From contig NZ_CP096883.1 of the NCBI RefSeq assembly GCF_023273895.1, positions 2,046,001 to 2,110,000 on the forward strand: DNA of 64,000 nucleotides. Reading direction: 5' to 3'. Made by a program: the position numbers and the translations under genes. Numbering within the stretch: position 1 is the first letter of the stretch; each line of letters begins with the position of its first letter. Below, one piece after another: positions 55,660 through 64,000 of this stretch. The DNA is from Sphingobacterium sp. PCS056. GTDB lineage: Bacteria > Bacteroidota > Bacteroidia > Sphingobacteriales > Sphingobacteriaceae. The notes beneath the pieces were generated by a model that had not been told where the DNA came from, did not search any database, and was given only the letters and a program-made list of their open reading frames with translations.

Positions 55660-56916
55660 CTATTGATTTTTTAGTTTTAATCTATTTTCAGTAAAAAAAA
55701 CATTTTTATTTAACTGCTTACTCGGGTGTTTCATTTTAAGAATTTCTCTATTAGCAATCTTTTGCGATGGTTTAGCTATTTTGGAATTTCCATAAAGATC
55801 TATAATAATACTTTTTAAACAGGCTTCATTTGGGTCTCCTAAAGTAGGATTAGTAGGTAATTCTACTCTAATATTGGGATCCATACCACTATAATAATCC
55901 GACCATCCATTGGCATTTTTAATTAAAAAACTACTTAAATAAAAGGAATATTTATCGATGTGAATGGGGAAAAATCCAATTGGCTTTCCGTAAGTTTTTT
56001 CTCCTACCAATTTAATATTAAAATAAGGTTTAAATAAACTTATTAACATTTCACTTGCTGATGCAGTTATAGCAGAAGTGATAAAATAAATATTTTTTAC
56101 ACTTTCTAAATTTCCTTTCTTATTAAAGAAATAGGTATTTCCTTTTTCACTATAATCAACATCGGCCATTGTTGCCTTTCTTCCGTTTATAATAACAATA
56201 TCTCCTTTACTGTCTAAATAAGGCTGATTCTTCAGTATTTTTGTATTTCTGAACTGTAATGTTTGATTAAAGATTTCTGAATACATTACCTTTCCATTAA
56301 GCAAACTGGGAGCAATCAAATTGGCTAAATATTCAGCTGTTTCAATATATCCACCATTATTGTATCGCAGGTCCACTACTAGGGTACCTAAATTAGAAGA
56401 TGCTATTTTTGAAAAAGCTTCATCTAAATCTGATTTGATATTATTCAATTCTGGAAAAGAATGTACAGCTAAATAAGATATATCATTGACTCGAGCAACT
56501 ACTATTTCATTACCAATATTAGTTCCCTTTGAATAAGCATTTAATTTAGATGCTCGTGTAGTCTTTTCTTCGAAAAAACTATATTTAGGAGAACCATAAT
56601 TTGTAAATTCATAGGGTACATTTGTTGTTTTATTAACTTTTAGTTGTGTAATATCAAATAATTCCTTTTTAATGGCTTCGTTTTCTGCTGTTATGTTACT
56701 ATATCGATCTCTAGGTAAAAATGTGCTGTATTCTGGTAACGCTTCATTCCATAGATAAATTTCTTTGGCATATAGATACAAGGAATCAATTGTCAATTCT
56801 TTTCGAGCACCTGTTGTCGGAGAAAGATTATTATCATCTAATGAGCTTTTTTTACAGGAAAATAAAAAGAATATTAATAATATTGAATATAAACATCTGA
56901 AATTTAAATTATACAT
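55660..56916 (-). CDS. S41-family peptidase lipoprotein
   Basis: The 418-residue product has a lipoprotein signal with lipobox Cys at residue 21 (FFLFSCKKS). The S41 (C-terminal processing protease/tricorn-like) core is visible: ISYLAVHSFPELNN, VVDLRYNNGGYIETAEYLANL, the nucleophile Ser region ITSAITASASEMLI, and GEKTYGKPIGF with the catalytic Lys neighbourhood. No PDZ domain is obvious. It may process or release proteins at the cell surface, possibly the neighbouring MACPF protein. The codon use is very AT-rich. It has its own promoter box and is 188 bp upstream of the MACPF gene. Confidence 0.9.
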   Translation of the reverse strand: MYNLNFRCLYSILLIFFLFSCKKSSLDDNNLSPTTGARKELTIDSLYLYAKEIYLWNEALPEYSTFLPRDRYSNITAENEAIKKELFDITQLKVNKTTNVPYEFTNYGSPKYSFFEEKTTRASKLNAYSKGTNIGNEIVVARVNDISYLAVHSFPELNNIKSDLDEAFSKIASSNLGTLVVDLRYNNGGYIETAEYLANLIAPSLLNGKVMYSEIFNQTLQFRNTKILKNQPYLDSKGDIVIINGRKATMADVDYSEKGNTYFFNKKGNLESVKNIYFITSAITASASEMLISLFKPYFNIKLVGEKTYGKPIGFFPIHIDKYSFYLSSFLIKNANGWSDYYSGMDPNIRVELPTNPTLGDPNEACLKSIIIDLYGNSKIAKPSQKIANREILKMKHPSKQLNKNVFFTENRLKLKNQ

Positions 56917-57189
56917 GGCGCAAATTTATTTAATATAAATTAGTTTTCTAATAATGTTGGAAATTATTTTGAAAAAAACTAATAGTAGAGTACTTTTTCA
57001 TTGAAAACAGACGCAGAGTTGGGGCTTAAGGTAATATGAGGTTTTAGTTGATTATATTGAAAAAATTAAATGATTTATATTGTAATTTTAGGTATTAGGC
57101 TCTGTATAAATATGAAGTGAGAATTTGTATTATTGTATTTTACTAGATTGGGAGATCAGAGTAGGGGGTGTACAAATAATAGCAATAGC
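56917..57189. other. spacer between S41 gene and FKBP terminator
   Basis: No gene seen. An 18-nt string TTTATATTGTAATTTTAG at 57074-57091 is repeated exactly at 53871-53888, just outside the left direct repeat. This suggests that the duplicated segment was once longer. The S41 promoter box lies at 56931-56938. Confidence 0.5.
56931..56938 (-). promoter_or_regulatory. -7 box of the S41 peptidase gene
   Basis: On the - strand this reads TAAATTTG, matching TAnnTTTG, 14 bp before the ATG, so the leader would be very short. Confidence 0.45.
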
Positions 57190-57231
57190 AAAAAAGCGGA
57201 TGCCAGTTTAAAACCAGCATCCGCTTTTTTT
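57190..57231. terminator. terminator hairpin of the FKBP gene
   Basis: This is the same GCGGATGC / GCATCCGC stem and 13-nt loop as at 53896-53938, about 17 bp past the FKBP stop codon. Confidence 0.9.
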
Positions 57232-57258
57232 ATTTATCTCGATCAGTATTAGTGACCT
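57190..57258. repeat. 69-bp direct repeat, right copy (includes FKBP stop codon)
   Basis: It is the partner of 53897-53965, exactly 3293 bp away, with one mismatch at 57247. It is the original location, since the intact FKBP gene ends inside it. Confidence 0.95.
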
Positions 57259-57746
57259 TGAGTACCGTCTACACCATGAGAGTGACCATGAGATAACTCT
57301 TCTTCAGTTGCAGGGCGCACATTTAAAATTTCAATTTCGAAATGTAATGATTTACCAGCCATTGGGTGATTTAAGTCAGCAACAACAACTTCTGGAGTTA
57401 CTTCTACAACTACAGCACGGAATTGGTTACCTTGGTTATCTTGTAATGGGATAACTTCTCCAACTGGAGGTAAACCCGTTTCTTTAAACATATCTGCTGG
57501 TAATTGGGCAACAGCACGTTCGTCTTTTTCACCATATGCATCTTCTGCAGATAATTCAAATGCAGTAGTGTCACCAACATTTAAGCCAGCGATGTTTTCT
57601 TCAAATTTAGGAAGCATCATGCCAACACCGTATAAGAAGTCTAAAGGATTTTCTGTTGTTGTTTCTTCTACGAAAACTTTTTCGCCGTTTTCGATTGTGT
57701 GAAGTTTGTAAGTTAACGCTACTACGTCATTAGTTACTATTGCCAT
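57249..57746 (-). CDS. SlyD-type FKBP peptidyl-prolyl cis-trans isomerase
   Basis: The 165-residue protein begins VALTYKLHTIENGEKVFVEE and has the FKBP core (LDFLYGVGMMLPKFEENIAGLNVGDTTAFELSAEDAYGEKDE) with the inserted chaperone flap (about residues 70-125), as in SlyD. The C-terminus is His-rich (SHGHSHGVDGTQGH) and probably binds metal. It catalyses prolyl isomerisation in the cytoplasm. It is third in the operon with the SixA-like and DUF255 genes. Its last codons and terminator are duplicated 3.3 kb away. Confidence 0.94.
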   Translation of the reverse strand: MAIVTNDVVALTYKLHTIENGEKVFVEETTTENPLDFLYGVGMMLPKFEENIAGLNVGDTTAFELSAEDAYGEKDERAVAQLPADMFKETGLPPVGEVIPLQDNQGNQFRAVVVEVTPEVVVADLNHPMAGKSLHFEIEILNVRPATEEELSHGHSHGVDGTQGH

Positions 57747-57776
57747 TTGTTTTGATTTTTGGGATTTTCCCCGTTA

Positions 57777-59780
57777 TTATTCTATTATTTTTATAAGTTC
57801 TGCAATCGTATTCTGTGGCAGACTGCATGTTTTATTTCTACAAAGGTAGGCTTTTGATTTTAAACCCTCTCTATTTAATAACAATGGTAGACTGCCTTTT
57901 GTTCCACCTAATACGATTTTATTCGGAATGTAATAATGATCTAGCTCTTTACGAAATGCCTGAGCATCCTCTCCAGTTAGCGCAATCTCATTGCAACCAT
58001 ACAATTCTTCTAACAATAATATTGCCCAATTTGAATAAGCAGAGCCATATGTCTTGATTTGTGGAAATACATTTGCAAATAATTGATCTGATAACGCTAT
58101 ATATCCCTCATTATCAAATAGTAGTCCTATTTTTTTTAATTGATGACAGATTGTAGATGTAGATGACGGAATGACATTATCCATGACTTCACTTTTTCGA
58201 GCAATTAATTTTTCTGAATTAGAAGCGCTGTAGTAGAAGGTTTTTTCATGATTGTCGTAAAACAGTTCGATTGTTTTATCTAATAATCCTTTTGCTGTAT
58301 AAAGCCATTTCTCTTCGAATGTAGCTTCATACAATGCTGTAAATGCAGCGATAGTGAAAGCATAATCATCTAAAAATCCGGGAATACTCCGATTAGAATC
58401 TTTCGGTTGATGGAGCATTGTGAAATCTTCTGCAATCAATTCATGCATCAAGAATTCCGCATTTTCCAAAGCGAGTTCTAAATAGTCTTGCTTATCAAAT
58501 ACGCGATACGCATCGATTAGACCATTTAGAAGAAGTGCATTCCAAGTGGCGAGCTGTTTATGGTCAAGTCCCGGATGAATACGTTTTTTTCGGTAATCAA
58601 ATAATTTTTTCTTAATTGTACGCAGATAAGCTTCCCATTCTTCGGAGGTATATCCTGCTTCTTGAGCCATTTGATCTGCATCAATATCACAATTCAGGAT
58701 ATTGATTTTTTCTTCTTCCCAATTTCCCTCAGCTGTAATATTAAAGTAAGCGATAAATAAATCAGCATCATCGCCCAAGATGGTTTTAATTTCCGATAAA
58801 TCAAAAGTATAAAACTTTCCTTCTACTCCTTCACTATCTGCATCCAAGGCTGAGTAAAAGCCCTTATTTGGAGCTAACATCTCTCGCTTGGCCCATGTAA
58901 TTGTTTCTTCAACAATACGTTTGTACAAAGGTAAAGGATGTTGTTGATATGCTTCTGCATATAAGGAAATCAGTTGACCATTGTCGTAAAGCATTTTCTC
59001 AAAATGAGGGACATGCCATTCACTATCAACCGAGTAACGAGCAAACCCACCACCAATATGGTCATAAATACCTCCTGAGGCTATTTTTTGAAGCGTAAAA
59101 TGCACATGATTTAAGGTTTCATGATCATGCGCTAAGACGGCATAGCGTAATAAGAATAACCAGTTGTTTGGAAGAGGAAACTTAGGACTACGGTGATAGC
59201 CGCCATCTTTTGGATCGAATAGTTCTTTCCAGGGGTTGATGATATCTTTCAAATCATCCAATTTATATTGTTCAGGAATTGGATTTATGGGAAAACGTTC
59301 ACTTTGTTGAATACCTCTTGTCAATTTGTCAGCATATTCCAGTGTCACCTCAGGTTGTTCTTCCCACATTCGGGCAATTTGAATTAATATATTTTGCCAG
59401 TCATGTGCTTTAAAGTAAGTGCCACCGTAAATCGGTCTACCATCAGGTAAACAGATACAGTTTAATGGCCATCCGCCCGCATTAGTCATGAGTTGTACTG
59501 CAGTCATGTATACTTGATCAATATCCGGACGTTCTTCCCGATCAATTTTGATCGGTACATAGAACTTGTTCATGGTTTGAGCGATCACTTCATTTTCAAA
59601 GCTTTCCCGTTCCATGACATGACACCAGTGGCACGCAGAGTAACCAATACTGATGATGATCAATTTATTTTCTTCTTGAGCTTTTTTTAAAGCTTCCTCT
59701 CCCCATGGCATCCAATGAACTGGATTGTGAGCATGTTGCTTCAGGTAGGGAGAATTTTCAAATTGCAATTGATTTGCCAT
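57777..59780 (-). CDS. DUF255 thioredoxin-domain protein (YyaL / SPATA20 family)
   Basis: The product has about 667 residues from the ATG at 59780 ([27 protein letters not shown], the family's standard start); an ATG five codons earlier is less likely. The N-terminal thioredoxin-like domain has [14 protein letters not shown] (C-x-x-C), then [16 protein letters not shown] and [24 protein letters not shown] (alpha/alpha)6-barrel follows with [17 protein letters not shown] and [12 protein letters not shown]. The cellular role is unsettled. It lies 8 bp (as ORFs) after the SixA-like gene and 30 bp before FKBP. Confidence 0.94.
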   Translation of the reverse strand: MANQLQFENSPYLKQHAHNPVHWMPWGEEALKKAQEENKLIIISIGYSACHWCHVMERESFENEVIAQTMNKFYVPIKIDREERPDIDQVYMTAVQLMTNAGGWPLNCICLPDGRPIYGGTYFKAHDWQNILIQIARMWEEQPEVTLEYADKLTRGIQQSERFPINPIPEQYKLDDLKDIINPWKELFDPKDGGYHRSPKFPLPNNWLFLLRYAVLAHDHETLNHVHFTLQKIASGGIYDHIGGGFARYSVDSEWHVPHFEKMLYDNGQLISLYAEAYQQHPLPLYKRIVEETITWAKREMLAPNKGFYSALDADSEGVEGKFYTFDLSEIKTILGDDADLFIAYFNITAEGNWEEEKINILNCDIDADQMAQEAGYTSEEWEAYLRTIKKKLFDYRKKRIHPGLDHKQLATWNALLLNGLIDAYRVFDKQDYLELALENAEFLMHELIAEDFTMLHQPKDSNRSIPGFLDDYAFTIAAFTALYEATFEEKWLYTAKGLLDKTIELFYDNHEKTFYYSASNSEKLIARKSEVMDNVIPSSTSTICHQLKKIGLLFDNEGYIALSDQLFANVFPQIKTYGSAYSNWAILLLEELYGCNEIALTGEDAQAFRKELDHYYIPNKIVLGGTKGSLPLLLNREGLKSKAYLCRNKTCSLPQNTIAELIKIIE

Positions 59781-59802
59781 AACCCGAAGGTACAAAAAGG
59801 AA

Positions 59803-60288
59803 TTATACTATAGTATTTAAAAGCGTTGCGGAGTTGGAAGTCAAAGTATTAAAATCAAATCCATCATCAAGTACTAAGTGTACGACCTGTGAAGTTGACA
59901 ACGGAACTGATTCATTGCTGACGTATTCAATAAAGTCGGATAGGCCCGGGTTATGACCAAAGATAAAAAGCGTATTGATATGTGCAGGTACCTGATTGAT
60001 TAATGTTAATATATCCAAGTACGTTGCTTCATAAAGTTGATCTTCTTTAATCAAAGCAATTTGTGGATATTTAATCGCTTTAATAAATATTTCGGCTGTT
60101 TGGTATGCTCTATCTGCTGAAGAAGAAATACAAAGCGTAGTTGCATCAGCTTGCATGTGTAAGGACAATTGATAGGAAATGCGTTGTGCTCTTTCAATGC
60201 CTTTGTCTATTAATATACGGTCGAAATCCCTTTTGGAAAATGACTGTTCAGCCTTTGCATGACGGACGATATAAAGATTTTTAGACAT
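59803..60288 (-). CDS. SixA-like histidine phosphatase
   Basis: The 161-residue protein has the phosphoglycerate-mutase-like RHG-type motif as [11 protein letters not shown] (catalytic His) and the second His in [16 protein letters not shown]. The length and the KDFDR...DKGIERAQ segment fit SixA, which removes phosphate from histidine in phosphorelay domains. The target here is unknown. It is first in the - strand operon leading to DUF255 and FKBP. Confidence 0.9.
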   Translation of the reverse strand: MSKNLYIVRHAKAEQSFSKRDFDRILIDKGIERAQRISYQLSLHMQADATTLCISSSADRAYQTAEIFIKAIKYPQIALIKEDQLYEATYLDILTLINQVPAHINTLFIFGHNPGLSDFIEYVSNESVPLSTSQVVHLVLDDGFDFNTLTSNSATLLNTIV

Positions 60289-60460
60289 AATATGATGTTA
60301 TCTATATAAATATACTAAATCCACTTATATTTTGTTTCAGACTGCGTGAAATTTAATATTAAAAATATATTTTTGGGCATTGAAAAATCATCAATAATTT
60401 TATGTTTTATAAACGAATATTATTTTTGAATTTCACCTTACAATTTTGGTTTTTAAATAT

Positions 60461-61693
60461 ATGTATAAAAGTATATTAGCAGTTTTATGTCTGTTAAATT
60501 TGTTGTTTTCCTGTACTCGTGTCGATGAAAATTTTTACGCACAAGATCCTGATCAATTGGATTTAATAGCTAAACCTTTAGATTCTGTATTATTTGATGA
60601 TGAAAAGGGAATTGTTAATATAAATATCATGGCAAATGCCAATTTCTTTGGTCTTAATTATAGTAAATTTCTGATAGATATCGCTAAAGAAAATCATAGT
60701 TACTGTCATCCAGATGTGTTGTATTTTCCTCAAGGATTTAATGGCTACAAATATTGGATGGTATTTACCCCTTATTTTGGAGCGGTTGGTACACATCAGA
60801 ATTCGAAGCGATTTGAAAATCCCACTGTTGTTGTCTCAAATGATGGTATAAATTGGGTAAGCCCAGTTGGTTTGAATAATCCAATTATGGCAACTCCTTT
60901 CCCACAGGAAAGCATAAGAGAGAATAACCGTGATCCCAAGCAGGGGTTTTGGTCAGATGTTGATTGGGTATATGTAAATCATAAATTTTATCTATACTAC
61001 AGAGCTAGTTTCATTTCGGCATTATCATTAAAGAAAAAAGTTGAAAAAAATAGTGAAAATCTAAAAAAGTTAGAAGTGGACGCTCAAAGGACGATTGTAC
61101 AGCAAACTTCATCAGATGGCGTTAACTGGTCTCCAATAAGCATTGCCTTTACTAGTAATCCACCTTATGCTCCTCGTAATAATCATGTTTTATCTCCATC
61201 TTTTATTCATGATGGAAATAAATTCACAAGCTATGAAATAGAATTAAATTTTGGTAAGAGAAACTTTAAAGGAAATGATCCATCTTATGTAATCAGAAGA
61301 AATTCCAGTGATGGTATTAATTTTGAGCACTTTAAGGACAGTAAGATTGTGAATTTTTTGAATAAACCTTGGTTAAAATTAAATCCGGCTTACTCACCTT
61401 GGCATATTCAAGCAACATATGTTGATGGATATTATTTTTTATGTATTGCAATTGGCGATGTTAAAAAATATACTTCAGAAGCGCTGTATATTGCCTATTC
61501 TAAAGATGGGTTAAATTATCAGGTTTTCCCAAAAGCTATTATTGAGAACAACGCCTACAGATCTTCAATCTTTCCCATGAGGACTGATGATAAGATGATT
61601 CAAATGGGAGCAATGATCGCCAACAAATCGGGAGAATTTAGGTATAAAGAATTTACACTTAGTAAAGAAAAGATTGATAATTGTTGGAAGTAG
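60461..61693 (+). CDS. lipoprotein with Asp-box-like repeats, beta-propeller glycosidase-like
   Basis: I use the ATG at 60461 (MYKSILAVLCLLNLLFSCTRV), which gives a lipoprotein signal with Cys near residue 18; a TTG at 60446 is the alternative. The mature protein has at least four segments of the form S-x-D-G-x-N-(W/F/Y): SNDGINWVSP, SSDGVNWSPIS, SSDGINFEHF and SKDGLNYQVF. These mark blades of a five- or six-bladed propeller, as in sialidases and GH43-like enzymes. No catalytic residues can be named. It stands just before a glycosyltransferase cluster and could act on the surface polysaccharide. Confidence 0.75.
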   Translation: MYKSILAVLCLLNLLFSCTRVDENFYAQDPDQLDLIAKPLDSVLFDDEKGIVNINIMANANFFGLNYSKFLIDIAKENHSYCHPDVLYFPQGFNGYKYWMVFTPYFGAVGTHQNSKRFENPTVVVSNDGINWVSPVGLNNPIMATPFPQESIRENNRDPKQGFWSDVDWVYVNHKFYLYYRASFISALSLKKKVEKNSENLKKLEVDAQRTIVQQTSSDGVNWSPISIAFTSNPPYAPRNNHVLSPSFIHDGNKFTSYEIELNFGKRNFKGNDPSYVIRRNSSDGINFEHFKDSKIVNFLNKPWLKLNPAYSPWHIQATYVDGYYFLCIAIGDVKKYTSEALYIAYSKDGLNYQVFPKAIIENNAYRSSIFPMRTDDKMIQMGAMIANKSGEFRYKEFTLSKEKIDNCWK

Positions 61694-61701
61694 CATGTTT
61701 T

Positions 61702-61733
61702 TTTGAGTCGAGGTACCTATTTTGCTACCTTTG
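61702..61733 (+). promoter_or_regulatory. -33/-7 promoter of the glycosyltransferase cluster
   Basis: TTTG at 61702-61705 and TACCTTTG at 61726-61733 are separated by 20 bp, matching the Bacteroidetes sigma-A layout. It lies 34 bp before the ATG at 61768. Confidence 0.7.
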
Positions 61734-61767
61734 CTATCCACTAGCTATTTAGTGCTAAAATGTTTGT

Positions 61768-62801
61768 ATGCAGTCAGACCAAATATTGATATCAGTAATA
61801 ATTCCAATTTATAATCAAGAATTATATTTGGAGGATGCTATACAAAGTGTCTTAAGTCAGGATCATGGATTTGTGGAATTAATCTTAGTGAATGATGGGA
61901 GTACAGATAAGTCATCAGAAATTTGTTATAAATATATAGAGCAGTACAATCATATACGTTATTATGAACAAACCAATAGGGGGGTATCGGCTGCGAGAAA
62001 TAGGGGGCTTGAAGAAGTTTTAGGTTCATATGTTTTTTTTTAGATGCAGATGATACTATTGATGTAAGTTTTTTAAGAGAAGCACTGGAAGTCGCTGTTT
62101 CTAATCAAAGTGATATTACAGTTGTTGGATCCTATTATTGGTTTCGTTCAAAACATATTATGGCTTTGCCTACATGTGCGATGTTTTTAAAAACAGATTT
62201 TCTTAAAAAATATTCTGAAATTAGATTTCCTGTGGGTATTCAGCCTTGTGAAGATGGATTATTTTCCCATCAATTGTTAGCATTAACTTCTCAAGTTAGT
62301 TTGTATCCTGATGGGGTATATCATTATAGGCAACATGATAATCAAAATCATATTGTAATTAATCAAAGTACAGATAAGGTACTATCACAAATTCCAGAAT
62401 GGTTAAATATATTGCATAATTTTTACACAAAACATGATCTTTATCGATCACATGCTTTGCATTTAGCACTTTTTATTGAGCACGAACCCTTTGAATTTCG
62501 TTATTTAGGGATGTCATTTGATAAGGATCAAAAAAGCCAATTATATAAAATAATTAGAACTTTTATTCATGAAAATGTGCTTCCCTTCTTAAACAAGATA
62601 GAAAAAAGAGAATTTAGTAATGCTTTTAATCATTTTATAGAATTGAATAATGTGGATGATTTCGATCACTATTTTATAAAATATAAAGTGAGAAAACGTC
62701 GGATGAAAACAGTAAAGTTGTTTTTTCTTAAATTTCTTCCCTTTTCTAAGATGAGGAGAAAATTACGTAAACAAATCATTGAAATGTATCATAAAATATG
62801 A
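61768..62801 (+). pseudogene. glycosyltransferase family 2, out of frame at a 9-T tract (possibly phase-variable)
   Basis: The first frame encodes a GT2 N-terminus: SVIIPIYNQELYLEDAIQSVLSQ, LVNDGSTDKSSEI and NRGVSAARNRGLEEVLGSYVFF. It then hits TAG at 62041-62043, inside a run of nine T (62033-62041). One extra T would restore VFFLDADDTIDVSFLREAL, with the DADD nucleotide-sugar motif, continuing unbroken to the TGA at 62799-62801 (about 345 residues in all). So only the T-tract length separates it from a full gene. It may be switched on and off by slippage, read by transcriptional slippage, be newly broken, or be a sequencing error. Its stop overlaps the next gene's ATG. Confidence 0.85.
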
Positions 62802-64000
62802 AAATATTATTTGTACAACATCTTCATTTTATCAATGGAAGTGGAGGAACAGAGAAAATCTGTTCTTTTCTAGCGAATAATTTTGTCAAACAAGGTCATC
62901 AAGTTGAAATTGCTACTAATGAAAATATTTCAGGATCAGCGATTTTTCCATTAGATGATCTGATTCAGGTGACAAATATTTATAAGCCTGATATTGTACA
63001 GAAAGAACAAATCCCTACTTTTAATTATCGAGGTAGAAATCCATTTTTGTGGATTTTTTGTAAAATGAAAAAGAAGTTTGCAAAAATGTATAATGCTATT
63101 CTAAAATGGAGAATGAATGGTGAAGAAGGGATATTTATTTTTAATCTAAAAAATCGGTCAAAAAAATGGGAAGAGTACATTAATGAATTGCATCCAGATA
63201 TAATTATAACTATGTCTATAAGTTCATTATTGGAAATTACATATAATACTAAAATAAGAATCCCAATTTTAAACTCTGTAAATGGAAGACCAGATTATGA
63301 TTATACTAATTTTTTTGGAGGAAGAAAGCCATTTGAAGTCAATTTATTAAAAGAATCTTTCCAAAAACTCGCAGGTGTTCAATTATTGTTTGATAGTTAT
63401 CGATCCTATTTACCCGATTGTTTTAACGGAAAAACTGTCATTATCCCTAATCCTGTCATTCAGACCCTATATACTGTTAATCATTTTCAAATTAAGGATC
63501 GGTATAAAATAATTCATGTTGCGAGATTAGATATAGGATGTAAGCAACAGCATCTAGCAATTAGGAGTTTTGCACAGTTAGCATCTAAATATGTAAATTG
63601 GGACTTTGAATTATGGGGAGAAGGACCCGATCGACAATTTTTAGAAAAACAAATTTTAGACCTCAACATGCAAAAACGGATTTTTTTAATGGGATTTACA
63701 GATAATCCAATTCAAAAATTGAGTGAAGCAGATGTATTTGTTTTTCCAAGTAAATATGAAGGCTTTGGCTTAGCTTTAGTTGAAGCAATGTCAGTAGGTC
63801 TGCCTTGTATTGGTTTAAAGAGTTGTTCAGGTGTTAACGAACTCATTAAGCATGAAAATACAGGTTTTTTAGCAGAAAATGTTGAGGAATTGCTGTTGTT
63901 TATGGATAAATTGATGGAGAATACAATCCTTCGCAATTATCTAGGAAGGAATGCCAAGAATTTTGTAGAAGTTTTTAATGAATCAAAAATTTTGAAAGAT
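62798..64000 (+). CDS. glycosyltransferase family 4 (GT-B), 3' end outside the window
   Basis: An ATG at 62798 overlaps the previous stop (ATGA), and the frame is open to the window edge (401 codons). The N-terminus MKILFVQHLHFINGSGGTEK has the glycine-rich acceptor loop. The C-terminal Glycos_transf_1 domain shows IIHVARLDIGCKQQHLAI, WGEGPDRQFLEKQI, FLMGFTDN and the E-x7-E site in YEGFGLALVEAMSVGLPCI. It adds a sugar to a surface polysaccharide or lipid. It is coupled to the frameshifted GT2 gene. The length suggests only a few residues are missing. Confidence 0.93.
   Translation, partial: MKILFVQHLHFINGSGGTEKICSFLANNFVKQGHQVEIATNENISGSAIFPLDDLIQVTNIYKPDIVQKEQIPTFNYRGRNPFLWIFCKMKKKFAKMYNAILKWRMNGEEGIFIFNLKNRSKKWEEYINELHPDIIITMSISSLLEITYNTKIRIPILNSVNGRPDYDYTNFFGGRKPFEVNLLKESFQKLAGVQLLFDSYRSYLPDCFNGKTVIIPNPVIQTLYTVNHFQIKDRYKIIHVARLDIGCKQQHLAIRSFAQLASKYVNWDFELWGEGPDRQFLEKQILDLNMQKRIFLMGFTDNPIQKLSEADVFVFPSKYEGFGLALVEAMSVGLPCIGLKSCSGVNELIKHENTGFLAENVEELLLFMDKLMENTILRNYLGRNAKNFVEVFNESKILKD

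Noticed and set aside
53897..57258. Complete integrative element or prophage remnant
   Set aside because: No integrase, transposase, capsid or replication gene lies between the repeats; only two cargo genes.
1..64000. tRNA or rRNA genes
   Set aside because: No cloverleaf-like sequence with a TTCGAATC-type arm or rRNA-like GC-rich block was noticed on either strand; short RNAs could still be missed by eye.

Overview
The window looks like chromosomal DNA of a Bacteroidota bacterium of the Sphingobacteriaceae type (Sphingobacterium or Pedobacter-like). The evidence is a SusC/SusD outer-membrane import pair with a FecR anti-sigma factor, many Cys-lipobox lipoproteins, AT-rich spacers, near absence of Shine-Dalgarno sequences, and promoter-like TAnnTTTG boxes of the Bacteroidetes sigma-A type. 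I saw no tRNA, rRNA, CRISPR array, phage module or integrase.

Layout. 0-9.2 kb: FecR (cut by the window edge) and a SusC-SusD-zinc metallohydrolase lipoprotein-DUF4302 lipoprotein operon, an outer-membrane import locus. 9.4-13.3 kb: accessory zone with an unrecognised lipoprotein, a small membrane protein, a decayed IS3-family insertion sequence and about 1.2 kb of gene-free DNA with small repeats. 13.3-30.8 kb: mostly housekeeping genes: acs, a UbiA-like membrane protein, an rsmA-glycosyltransferase-flavoprotein-dehydrogenase operon, GNAT, pdxA, a CCA-adding-enzyme-like protein, a PRiA4 ORF-3-like protein, miaA, ilvE, then GH3-like, lptB and recJ. 30.9-46.2 kb: a metallo-beta-lactamase-fold gene broken by one stop codon, a KhtT/KhtU-like K+/H+ antiporter pair, a DUF59 protein with a glycosyltransferase, a polyprenyl synthase, a nitrilase-fold amidase, MarR, a glutamate-synthase-like FMN protein, the cytochrome c maturation genes (CcmE with a CxxxY heme site, CcmF/CcsA) with a DUF2520 protein, an LpxR-like lipid A deacylase and a dicarboxylate symporter.

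46.4-53.8 kb: mnmD, then 0.9 kb of gene-free DNA holding a degenerate 21-bp-period repeat array with large perfect palindromes. A porin-Dabb-cupin operon follows, then a two-component system and a sugar-phosphate-isomerase-like protein. 53.9-57.25 kb: a very AT-rich island with a MACPF pore-forming lipoprotein and an S41 protease lipoprotein. It is bracketed by a 69-bp direct repeat (68/69 identical) that copies the terminator and last codons of the neighbouring slyD-type FKBP gene, so it appears to have been inserted at that gene's 3' end. 57.2-60.3 kb: FKBP, a DUF255 thioredoxin-domain protein and a SixA-like phosphatase. 60.4-64 kb: a lipoprotein with Asp-box-like repeats and the start of a surface-polysaccharide glycosyltransferase cluster, whose first gene is off-frame at a 9-T tract (possible phase variation).

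The least explained features are the 21-bp array (about 47.2-47.83 kb), the direct-repeat-bounded MACPF/S41 island (53.9-57.26 kb), the T-tract in the glycosyltransferase (62.03 kb) and a DnaA-box-bearing inverted repeat between miaA and ilvE (25.0 kb). All family assignments come from reading motifs in the translated sequence; no database search was run.
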